NCBI GenBank assembly: GCA_905116865.2
Contig: CAJHNH020006235.1
Span: 124,696 to 188,695, forward strand
Direction of reading: 5' to 3'
DNA length: 64,000 nt
Origin: Candidula unifasciata
Taxonomy: Eukaryota; Mollusca; Gastropoda; Stylommatophora; Geomitridae
Part shown: piece after piece, positions 39,285 to 52,000 of the stretch
Numbering within the stretch: position 1 is the stretch's first letter
Layout of the letters: every line of letters starts with the position of its first letter
The notes under the pieces: model-generated
Seen by the model: the letters and a program-made list of their open reading frames with translations, nothing else
Database searches by the model: none
Told to the model about the DNA's origin: nothing
Position numbers and translations under genes: made by a program

Positions 39285-42200
39285 CTGGTAATGCAAATGA
39301 ACAATAACATTTAAAACAAAACATTTTTCAAAGAAGAAATAAACAATAACCTATTACACATGATTTGTTGGTTTGGACTCACATAATAAAACTTCTCTCC
39401 TTCATTCACCCTGAGGATTTGATTATGGTAGTAAATTATAGAATAAAATGTGTCATCCAAAAGCAGCATCACATCTCTCTGGACATATCTATTTGTACTT
39501 TATTGTCATCAGAAGATGTTAAAAGGTATAGTAACTTATAATTCCAGAATCGTACCAGCAGTGTACCTTTATTTTGTGCTCTACCCTGATCCTTTCTGCT
39601 AATGTCACACTGAATTATTGATTCCACATGTGGTCACCGATTTGTATTTTCTTATGCAACAGATGATCCTTTATAGACAGAATTAAGCCTCCTTTGCTCA
39701 AGCTCAGTGTCTCCCTTGCAATGACTTAACAGACAGAGGGAGACCAGAATAATATAGGAAAACATGTAAAGCTATGTACATGATATGATTTCTTTCTCTT
39801 CTTCATGTTCACTGGTTGTAAATTCAGGCAGAAAGTCATGGTTGTTGCTCCACTTCTGGACTTCACAATCTTGTTCTAGAACCTGAATTTTGAGTGCACA
39901 TTCATTTTACAGATCTGGCTTATTTATATGCAGACTGTTGGTTCCTTGCCTCTCAGTCAGACTGACTTCAAAGGAAACACCTAATTAGTCACTTCTTACA
40001 ACAGGCTTGTTAGTGAATCATAATAGGTTCCCTGACCCACATGGAGCACCAAGCCCCAGAACCTCATCATCATCATCATGTGCCCTGCCAACTGTTGTAG
40101 GCGCTCATGGGTCTCAACAGATCACGATCCCCGGTTGCCTGGAACAGCTCTCTGGATGATATCCCTCCATGTCATCGTTTCAGCCCATCCAGCATCATCT
40201 CTCTTGGTCTGCTTCTACCCCTTTTTCCAGTGATCTTTCCAGTTTTCATGATGTTCTCCAATGTCTCTTCTCATTATGTGGCCAAAGAACAGTGTTTGTC
40301 TCTTTCTTATTGTTGTATATAGATATCTACTTTCATTAGCTTCTTTCAAGCAAACCAGAACCTACACAGGAATAATGAGAACATCGGATTTTCATACTTG
40401 ATATGAGATGGCCAGGTGGAATTCATCACCATTCTCTTCTTTGCCCTGTTGTGCCCTAATTCATCAGATAGAGCTGACAGCTGATTCCTCCCTTCTGTTC
40501 TATCCTCCACAATCCCTTGGATATCATGGATGAAATCCAGCCCAGCACCTTTGGCTTTCCTCATCAATATCCGTTTTAGGCTATCTCCTGGAACTGGAAT
40601 TGAAGGATGGAAAAAATTGTTCCACTCAAATAAGAAATCTCCGGGTTATCTTACCGAGGAATCTGCATGCTCTAAATCAGAAATTATGCTGCTCTGAATT
40701 GCTTGGTTGCCATCAGTGCTGAAGACACCACCTCGTATAGCAAGCTGCAGATACAAACGTCATTATTTTGTTAATGATGAGTTTTGCGCTAAGAATTGAT
40801 AACACAGCACTCTGGACATTCCCATAAGTGTTCTGTCCTCACCTTCAGCGGCCAGTAAAGACGTCAAATTCCAATGGTGCCAGCAGCAGTTTGAATACAT
40901 GTCCGTCTGGACTTTCCTATAAGTGTAAGATGTAACCATGTAAGTGGCTATCAACTTTCTTAACTCTTCTGGTACCAGTTCCCAGGAACCCATTTTGGTG
41001 GGAACAGTAGATCTACTGCCACAATGATAAGCATGTTGTAGTAGTTGACTAATTAAGAGTGTGCCATCTGAAGATGGAATACATCTGTCTAAGAGGTGAG
41101 GATAGATTGACTGACGTTCAACCCCACCAGGACATCACACTGATCGATCAACACCTGATGACACAAAGTGCCACCATTCAGATGAGGATTACTTGGGGAC
41201 AGGTCTCAGAAACCCTGTTCAACCTGTAGGGGTTACATTAGGGCCCCCGGGAACCAGCTGCAGTGGAGCTTTGAAATAATGAAAAATTAGTCCCAAATTG
41301 GGATGGTGACTGATAGTAAAAGAGGTGAGGAACCAACCGTCTGCACACAAACAAGTCAGATTTGTACAATGGATGTGCATATAAAACTCAAGTTCTGGAA
41401 CAAGACTGAAGTACAGAGGTGGACGAACAACCAGAACCTTCTGAGTGAGTTTACAGCCGGTGAACGCGAAGAAGAAGAAGAAGCAATGGACCACACAGAT
41501 ATACTGAATGCTCTACAAGAAATAAGACCCTTGCAAGAACCGCATGATTGAGTGTGGATCCAAACCGAAGACCTTTCGGTTATAAGGCAAGCATCTTTTT
41601 TTTTTTTTAATCTTAATACTTCTGTAATATTATAGCTGTCCACTGTATACACATTTCCAACTGACAGCAAACCAGAACTATTTATTCACTGATACAAATT
41701 CTGCGTCAGATCTGTTTCTCAAGAAATACATAAGACAGCAACAACCAACATGCCCAGATGACTCATTCATCATTACCTGACTTCCAGAGATTTCTGTGAA
41801 AACTGACACAGGAACACTACATCCTCCTTCCTGCAATCATCAAATATAAACATTTTTATACACACTAGAATCTACACAGGCAATAATCTAAATTAAAGGC
41901 CTTTTAAAAAAAAATTATGTTTTTCATTTTTGTAGCTTTTTTCAAACTGGGATTCTGGTTTCTTCCTCTTCTTCTTCACCAGATATAAACTCCAATAAAA
42001 ATTTCTAGCTGTTCATCCACTTTAGCCTTATTTCATAACTCAAGTTTTATGAGCCCATCCCTTTACAAATCTGGCTTATTTGTATGCAGACTGTTTGTTC
42101 CTCATCTCTCAGGCAGATGCAATCTGGCTTAGAAGGAAGCACTCCTAATTACTCAACTTTCATTGATAATCAGAGCAGCAGCAGGTCTATTTTTTCTTCT

Positions 42201-42990
42201 TCTTCCTACAATGTGGCCCCAGAACCCATATGGATGTATTCTGTTTTAAAATAGAAACTTGCATGCTGTTTTGGGAGTGTCCTTAAAGCCAATAACAAAT
42301 AAACATTAAATGCATCGGCAGCCATTAAAAGTGCTAAAAAAACAGTCCGGCGCTAGTAGCCAATGAACAAAAACAGAGGAATAAATAATACTGCTTTGCT
42401 TACTCACTAAGAGACAGTTGATCTATTCGTTTCTATTTTTTCCTTTCTAAAATGGACCACTGAATGCACATGGGGAGAAACAATACTGCTTTACATACTC
42501 ACCAACTTCCTCAGGAAAGCCCTCTCTGCCACACACGCCACTGTAGAGTGATGATCATGGATTCTGTGAAGCAGCTGTAGGGTGACCTCATCACTAGCCA
42601 AACACTCTACAGCCATTGCTCCTTGGCACACAGCATACATGCATTCCCCAGAGATTAAAACCTGCAATCAACAAAACTGTCAACTTTAAATTTACATCTT
42701 CTCCTTGATGTACGACTATCGCACTTATGACCCCCCCCCCCCCCCCCCCCCCCGACACACAAAAATCCTAGCATGTCATAAAAGTAGACTTATTAGGGGT
42801 GTTTCCTTTAAAGTTGGAGTGCATCTGCCTGAGAGATGAGGAACCAACAGTCTGCATACAAATAAGACAGATCTGAAAAACATGTGTGCACACACATCTC
42901 AAATTCTGGAACAACATTAAAGTCCAGAAGCAGATGAACAACCAGAATTTTCTGCTGATGAACGTGAACAGATGAAAAAGAAGAAACAAG

Positions 42991-43025
<35 letters not shown>

Positions 43026-46000
43026 TTGAGCCCCCCCCCCCCCCCCCCCCCCACAATCCCAAACTGCTGGTGCCCCTGCCTGAGCCACCAATTACAACAT
43101 GCATGGTAAGTTATAGTGTTCCTATTCTTTCCTTACAGGCTTTTTTCCTAGGAATACAAAAAGGTGCCGGTACTCGCCACTCAGTGTTTACTACAACTAT
43201 TTCAGCAGCACTGAAAAACAAAAATGATGCCTAAAAAGACGCTATTGCTATGTACTGACAAAAACATTTAACACACTCAGGGCAAGCCCTTCCTAGATCC
43301 CCTCACAACTGGAGTTTACAGCTAAGGTTGTCTACATGTTTAGATTTACAGTTTCCTGCTAGCCTACCTCTGAAATGAAATCATGCCAGCCCATCCGTTC
43401 CAGCCCAGCCACGGCAAGGATGATTGCATCATAGACATCTTGCTCTGAGAGTTTTTTCAGTCTGGTGTTTAAATTTCCCCGCTATATTTAGTTAAAGAGT
43501 CAAACGAAAGCATGACATTTGAAAAGCATGAGAGGATCAATTTCCTTCTGTTTTTCCTTTCTGGGCTGCGATCTGAAGGTATGACACTCTCAAATTATAA
43601 AATTTTTGGATGGCAGACCTACAGGGCAAACCCCAGTTCAACCTATAAAATAGTTACCCCTGGGACACACAATAACAGCTATGATCCTATTTACTTCTTC
43701 TTCACATCTTCTTTTACCACTTCGTGTGTCAAGGGAAATGTAAGGTTCTGCTTCCTGCACTTCTGGCCATCTCAACCAAAGACACATTGTCCCCTTGTCA
43801 ATCTTGTTGTTGATTTACCTTGTGTGCTGTATGTTTTGCCTCTTTTGGTATATGCCCTGTATAGTATTATATCACAAGACATTCTTTCTAAGTGAGCAAA
43901 CCACTTGATCTTATTTCTTTGTATGTAATTTAGAATCGGTTCTGTGTTGACTTTTTCCCTTATGACGTCATTTCTGATTTTATCTCTTCTGGTCACTCAT
44001 GCATCCCTCTCAGGCATCTTATTTCTGAGATGACTAATTTTCTTTTACAGTATGCTGTGAGTGACCATGTCTGGCACTGGTAGCACAGAGTGACAATGTA
44101 TATGCTTTTTATGTGATGTTTCTCGGTGCTGACGCTGACTGGGATTGTCTTGCGCTGTAAAAGGTGAGCTAGCTGCCCCAATGCTTGGTCAGATGTCATA
44201 ATTTCTTCACCCTATTTACTACTATTCTTAAAAAGCTACTCTCTCTCAGCTATTGTCTACAGCAGGGCTATTCAACTAAGTTTACTCAGGAGCCAAAATA
44301 ATGAAAATGGGGATCATCATGGGCCATAGGCCTGAGCCCCAGCGTAGAAACATCAAAAATACTTCTTCATCTTTGCATTCAGTTTCGTATGCTCAGATCA
44401 GACCATCATGTGTGTGGCCTCTATGAACTCACATGTCAGTAGCAGGTCCTTCCTGGTTCCCCATAGCTTGCTCTGCACACTTTGCTCTTGAGGCCAGGTG
44501 TCTTTTCGAAGTTGTAGGTAGAGTGGGTAGGTCTGCAGAATGTGCTCAGGTGTTTGTGGTCCTGTCTGACAGGCACACTGTGGGGACTGCACAATCTTTA
44601 TTTTATGCATGTGGTAGTTGAGCCTGCAATGTCCTGTTCGTAGACGGATAATTATTGTATGTTGCTTTCTGTTGAATCTGCTGATGGGATCTTGTGGATG
44701 TTTCATAAATACATAACAATTGGCAATGATCTGCAAGCCCCTTGCTGGGCCTCAAGGGACCAGATTTGGCCACAATCACAGCCCATGGGGCTGGCAAGTG
44801 TGACCAGCAAGACCTGTCAGCATAAAGAAAAGTCTTGCACAATTAGAGCATGGGGTTTCAGGACCACTGTTGCCATCACATGTATTTAGCATGCTTCTTC
44901 TCAGACGCATAGCTCTCAACCTTTCTGCTGGTTGTTTCCTTTATTCCTATTCCCTTCCTGATTTTCTCCCTCCACTCAACATGGCCGATGGCATTTTGTT
45001 CCTATGAATTTGCCTCAATACCTGTATCATTCACGTCCAGCCTACACACATATTTATATTGTAGTAGATGTCGGCCTTAATATCTTCTACACATCTGTAA
45101 TTCACCATAGAGGATGTCCTTAGGAACTCTTATCATCCTCCATTCTCCAAGTGTGTCCTAGCCATCTGAGGCTATGGAGACTGAGCACTGAAAAAACTGT
45201 TGTGATACCTGATCTTTCAAATATCTCAGTGTTTGTGATCTAATCTTGCCACTTATTGCCAAGTGTTCTTCTTAAGCATACCATGTGAAAGCCATTTAGC
45301 TGTTTCTCCTGGTGCGATTGGGTTGACCAAGTTAAGAACTTTATGACACAGTCCATATATAAAACAATGAGTTCAAGATGCAAGTAAAATAAAATGATTA
45401 ATTCAACATGACTCCTATTTGTGTGTGTGTGTCTGGCTCAGGGGGAAGTAAAAAAATTTTTTTTATAACAGCCTGAAACTGAAAGGATACACTGATAACA
45501 ATACGCTGGAAGATAAATACAGTTTAACTAATATCTCTTGAATGAGAAAACGCAAGAAAATTTACAAAGAAAGGATACAATATTCTCAATCTTGTATTGT
45601 GGGTACATTCGTTTGATCTGAGCAGCTCGACGGACAGAACTGGTACCTATAACACTAAAGAAAGGACATTTTGTAAATGTCATAAATAATAAAACAGTGC
45701 AGACAGCTTAAAGCAATCTAGTAATAAAACAGTGCAGACTGCTTAAAGCAACCTAGCAATAAAACAGTGCAGACAGCTTAAAGCAATCTAGCAATAAAAC
45801 AGCGCAGACAGCTTAAAGCAATTTTGTAATAAAACAGTGCAGACTGCTTAAAGCAACCTAGCAATAAAACAGTGCAGACTGCTTAAAGCAATCTAGCAAT
45901 AAAACAGTGCAGACAGCTTAAAGCAATCTAGTAATAAAACAGTGCAGACTGCTTAAAGCAACCTAGCAATAAAACAGTGCAGACAGCTTAAAGCAATCTA

Positions 46001-49000
46001 GCAATAAGACAGTGCAGACAGCTTAAAGCAATTTTGTAATAAAACAGTGCAGACTGCTTAAAGCAACCTAGCAATAAAACAGTGCAGACAGCTTAAAGCA
46101 ATTTTGTAATAAAACAGTGCAGACTGCTTAAAGCAATCTAGCAATAAAACAGTGCAGACAGCTTAAAGCAATTTTGTAATAAAACAGTGCAGACTGCTTA
46201 AAGCAATCTAGCAATAAAACAGTGCAGACTGCTTAAAGCAATCTAGCAATAAAACAGTGCAGACTGCTTAAAGCAATCTAGCAATAAAACAGTGCAGACA
46301 GCTTAAAGCAATTTTGTAATAAAACAGTGCAGACAGCTTAAAGCAATCTAGCAATAAAACAGTGCAGACAGCTTAAAGCAATTTTGTAATAAAACAGTGC
46401 AGACTGCTTAAAGCAATCTAGCAATAAAACAGTGCAGACAGCTTAAAGCAATTTTGTAATAAAACAGTGCAGACTGCTTAAAGCAATCTAGCAATAAAAC
46501 AGTGCAGACTGCTTAAAGCAATCTAGCAATAAAACAGTGCAGACTGCTTAAAGCAATCTAGCAATAAAACAGTGCAGACAGCTTAAAGCAATCTAGTAAT
46601 AAAACAGTGCAGACAGCTTAAAGCAATCTAGCAATAAAACAGTGCAGACTGCTTAAAGCAATCTAGCAATATAACAGTGAAGACTGCTTAAAGCAACCTA
46701 GCAATAAAACAGTGCAGACAGCTTAAAGCAATCTAGTAATAAAACAGTGCAGACAGCTTAAAGCAACCTAGCAATAAAACAGCGCAGACAGCTTAAAGCA
46801 ACCTAGCAATAAAACAGTGCAGACAGCTTAAAGCAACCTAGCAATAAAACAGTGCAGACAGCTTAAAGCAATTTTGTAATAAAACAGTGCAGACAGCTTA
46901 AAGCAATTTTGTAATAAAACAGTGCAGACTGCTTAAAGCAATCTAGCAATAAAACAGTGCAGACTGCTTAAAGCAATCTAGCAATAAAACAGTGCAGACA
47001 GCTTAAAGCAATTTTGTAATAAAACAGTGCAGACAGCTTAAAGCAATCTAGCAATAAAACAGTGCAGACAGCTTAAAGCAATTTTGTAATAAAACAGTGC
47101 AGACTGCTTAAAGCAATCTAGCAATAAAACAGTGCAGACAGCTTAAAGCAATTTTGTAATAAAACAGTGCAGACTGCTTAAAGCAATCTAGCAATAAAAC
47201 AGTGCAGACTGCTTAAAGCAATCTAGCAATAAAACAGTGCAGACTGCTTAAAGCAATCTAGCAATAAAACAGTGCAGACTGCTTAAAGCAATCTAGCAAT
47301 AAAACAGTGCAGACTGCTTAAAGCAATCTAGCAATAAAACAGTGCAGACAGCTTAAAGCAATCTAGTAATAAAACCGTGCAGACTGCTTAAAGCAATCTA
47401 GGATGCGGCACATTTCTGTTGTGAAGAACAATTTATTTATCTTCTGTAATGTTTCTTGCTTGAGCTCTTATCAGGATAAGAGGAATTTCTGATAAGAAGA
47501 ACCATTTCTTGTGTCCCTGGTGAGTTCTTGTTATCAGGTCTGCACTGTAATAATATTGTGATCAACACTGCCGTACAGCTTGTGACGTGATGCAAATTTT
47601 CATATAGTAGGTCACATGATAATATGTCAGAGTGCAGGAAATCTGACTCCCTAAGCTTTGCATTAGTGATTATGTCTTTGCATTTAATATCTTCTATTCT
47701 GCTCAGGTACCATTTACTCAAAGTTTGTAATCTGTAACCTACACAAGGCAGTTGGTTGTTGTATCCCACCAGGACATCATATAAGCGATAAACACCCAGT
47801 GACACAAAGTGCCACCATGCCGATGAGGATCACCCAAGGAGAGGTCCCAGAAACCCCTTTCAGCTGTGGGGCCATATATTTATGGCCCGGCTATATTCAG
47901 GGCCCCCAGCAAAAACCAGGGTGGGGCTTCAAATTATAAAAAAAAAAAAAAAAAAACTGCATCTATAATCTACACAAAATGAAATGGAAAGCTTTGAACA
48001 TAAAACATCCCCAACAAGAAAAAAGGACACAAAATGAAAATCATAATTACTGCAAAGACATGAATATACAAAAGAGTTCTTTAAAAAAAATATAACAGCG
48101 ACATGCCATATATACTATAGAGAGCTGGTGCAGTAAAGCTTGCCTGCTGGTCATAGAGTCATGTGTTTGAATCCTCAACATGGCAGATAATTAAGAGTGA
48201 CACAGGCAACGAGGTCAACAAAGCCTATCCCTGTAGGATTTCAGGGACCCAATGGGGGGGGGGGGGGGGGGGGGTAGACCCACTACCACCAGTAGTACAC
48301 TCTCTTTTGTCACTGTAATTAGTTCATGCAGAGAAAGGTTCTGAAACATCAATTTGTCTTGTGTGTACGTTGTTCCACTCCCCCTTTTCATCAAGTTACA
48401 GTTTTAGTTACAATTAACTGGATTAAATGCCCCCATAACAAGTATGTCGTAAGGGGTAGACCTAGGCGTGTGCTGAAATCAGATATGTTGGGTCACAAGG
48501 TGCAAATATTGCAGCCTGGCTATAAACCACAACACAATGTGCTAATCACTCTTTAAATGCTGAGCAGATAAGAAGATCAACAAAGCTAAAGTTGAGAATG
48601 GAAGTGTTTCTGAGAAATCAGATGGTCAGTCCGATGTTAATCAAAATATCCATCGAACACAGATTAATCTGTAACAACAGCATCCTACAGCTAGCACTAT
48701 ATGCCAAACAACACAATGTATGAAAGAAAGTCTGTCCCTTTCTCAGTTAAGGCTAATGTCCAAATGCAACCTCTTCTAATGACATATCCCATACATTTCA
48801 TGTCATTTTCTTTTGGTTTTGAGGTACCAGTAGATCTCAATATTCTTCTTTTTCTTTTTCCCCATTTGGAGCTCTTTATGATCATTACTGCAGATATCAC
48901 TCACCTCCATTCTTCACTGTTTTTTTTTCTTTCTTTCCAAGTGGCTCCCAGTGTGTTTCTTGGTGTTATGAGAAAGAGCAAATTAGTATCCAGAACAACA

Positions 49001-52000
49001 GATAATGATACAGAACAACAGACTACGATACAGAACAACAGACCATGATACAGAACAACAGACCATGATACAGAACAAGAGACCACGATACAGAACAACA
49101 GACCACAGACGAGTAGATGTTTTAATACAGACAGCAGAATAAACAGAACATCGACATGCCTTCCTGGAGGTAGGTCCTTTAACATTTTCCTCTGGTGCTT
49201 TGGATGTATAACCACAGCATCATATGGGCTGTCCCTTCTGCAGATTGTTGGAAAAAAAAATAACAACAACAATAGCTCTACTTATAAGTTCTAAAGGAAA
49301 TACTGCTGAGATTACCTATGTCTTGACCACAGATATTCCCTACTTAATTACCCTAACTAGCTAAACGCATCTGTGTGCTATGGGAGTCCATAACAGAACA
49401 CTGTAACCTCACTGCATGTTGTGGCTGGGAAGTATGGAGGGTTGGTCATCCTTACCTGCACAGGACTGCAGGTTAAACCTGGCTGGTGTAGCAGTAATGG
49501 GTGCCCTAATTATAATGTCTTTGAAGGCTGAATGGGGTATGTGGGATCTGCCTTGCTGGTTTGCCATCAAGATTGAGATCTGCTAATTTCAGGACTGGCA
49601 TTGGGGAAACGGTCTGGAAACTAAGGGCAGTCAGTGTGTTACTGGCCACTCAGATGACCACTGGTCTGAACAAATATTTACCTAGTACCATATATACCCA
49701 GTATACTTTGAGGCATGAAACTTATACAAAATTATTCTTATAATGAAAATTCCAGAAAGGTGAAGAAATAATAGAAATGTCTGAGAAGAAGTGAGCAGAA
49801 AATCAACAAACAGGCACTAAAATGGGAATGAAGGTGATTGAGAAACAGTTTTAAAGCACAGAAGATGATGCTAAATTTGGTCATATCCTGAGAAGAAATG
49901 AGCAGAGAATCACAAAATAGGAAGAAAAAAAAAGGGAGTGAGGAAGAGAGAACATCCAAAAGAAATCCCAAAACGAACAATGAAGAAGGAGGACAATGGT
50001 GCTGGACTGGATTTCATCCATAACACTGAAGAACAAACTGTGAGCCCTATGTGACACATCATAATGGCACACCAGGCCAAAGATGAGGAACATTCCAGAA
50101 CTGTCTATTCAAGCTATATTTGACACCAAGTATGGATATCTGAGTCCAAAAACGTTTCAAATTATAACACAAGAGAAACAGAAATAGTTAAACTACAATC
50201 TGTATATAAAGAGTTAATTAACAACTACCTGAGACTGAGAAATGTCAGACAAGTGTGCTGTCTTTAGACTAACCAATCAACCAATAAAGTGGGAGTCCTA
50301 GTAACAAAGTAATCATTCCGTTTGCCTTGCCCTCCGAAGGTTGTGGCTTCGTGTCATTGACCCGTCGTTCTGTTCATGAGTGGAAATTATAGAGACCCAT
50401 AAGGACAGTTGCTAAAATTACAGAGTTAGTACTTTGTGTGACTCTCTTTGGAGGCATTCTGCAGAGAGACCAAGTCAAATGGGACAACCCGGTGCAAAGA
50501 AACTGATCCTCTCGTCATTAACTTTAAATAACATACAAGTTGTATGGCCCAGAAAGATTTCATTAGGTAAATAAAAATTAATTTGCAGAGTGGCAACCAG
50601 GGATTTTTTTCTGGCAGCATGCAACGGTCCACAGTAATAGCACCATTTTTTACTGAAAGTGATACTTTGGTGAGTATCAGAACTTATTTTAAACACTGGT
50701 GAGTACTGGCATCTTATTTTCTAGAGAGGAATATGCCCTGGTGACAACACATGACATTTCACTTACTTGCAAACGCATCCAATGACTAAACCCTCAGGTA
50801 GCACAGTGGGCAGGTCCTTGAGGGAATGCACAACAAAATCCACCTGCTTCTTCAACAAGGCACTCTCTAATTCCTTGGTAAATAATGACTTCTCTCCAAT
50901 CTGCCATCAACATAGACAAGTAAACAGGTAATTGCAGCTCCAGCTTCATAGCCTATGTCTACCCTATAGCTGCTCTGTACCTGTGCCAATAAAAGCCACA
51001 CAGAATGTCCATACTGTGCCAATGAAAGTCACACAGAATGTCCATACTGTGCCAATGAAAGCCACACAGAATGTCCATAATGTGCCAGTGAAAGCCACAC
51101 AGAATGTCCATAATGTGCCAATGAAAGCCACACAGAATGTCCATACTGTGCCAATGAAAGTCACAAAGAATGTCCATACTGTGCCAATGAAAGCCACAAA
51201 GAATGTCCATCAATGTCTCTTGTGGACAAATTAACAGAGACTGTAGTCGCAGCAAATCCAATAGCATACACACGCACTGAATGCAAAAGTCAGCCGTCAC
51301 AAGTGCCAACACAAACAGTCAACACCAGACATGCAGAACAAACAGTTTCTTTGTAAACAAAGGGGGCCACAGTAGCAAAGTGGCTAAATGCCTGTCTGTC
51401 AGCCCAAAGGTGTAGGGTTAAATCAGTCAGGATTTATTTTCCTAAAGACTTGTCTCTCACGCTGACCCAGCCTAAAACAGGTACCCAGCTATGTCCTGGG
51501 AAGTTAGGACACCCAGTGTGATATTGACCACATCACCTACAGAGTGCTAGAAGATCTGATTGAAAAAAATATAAAATCTAGCATCATTTTTATTATTATT
51601 ATTTTAATATTTTATTATTCATTCAGAATCAAAGTGCATCTGCCTGAGATGGTAGCAATCAACTGCATACAAGTAAGCCAGATCTGTAAAACAGATGTGC
51701 GTGCAAAACTCAAGTTCTGGAACTTTCCGTGCAAGTTTACAGTAGGTGAATGTTAAAAAGAAGAAGAAGAAGACTTTCATCTGAAAACTGTGTCTAGACA
51801 GGTTGGAGCAGGTCAGACGGCTTTAACTTGTTTGACCTAATGACCTAGACAAAGTAAAGACAATGACCTGTTTTTTGGACATTCCAGAAAAAATCATTCA
51901 GAAAAAAATAAAATGAAAACAACATTTGTACACATGTCACACACAAAACCGTAAAAAAAGTTATGGACTAAAATAATATTAAAATATATGTAGAATAAGA

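Noticed and set aside
44255..44340. hAT transposon end ('cagggctattcaacta')
   Set aside because: Only one end is visible; no inverted partner or 8-bp duplication found.
45686..47402. CRISPR-like regular repeat array
   Set aside because: Units abut without unique spacers and the host is a eukaryote; it is an ordinary satellite.
49096..49159. Use of a downstream GT as HMBS exon 5 donor
   Set aside because: It would shift the frame relative to exon 6 (VIGTSSVRR), whose phase is certain from conservation.
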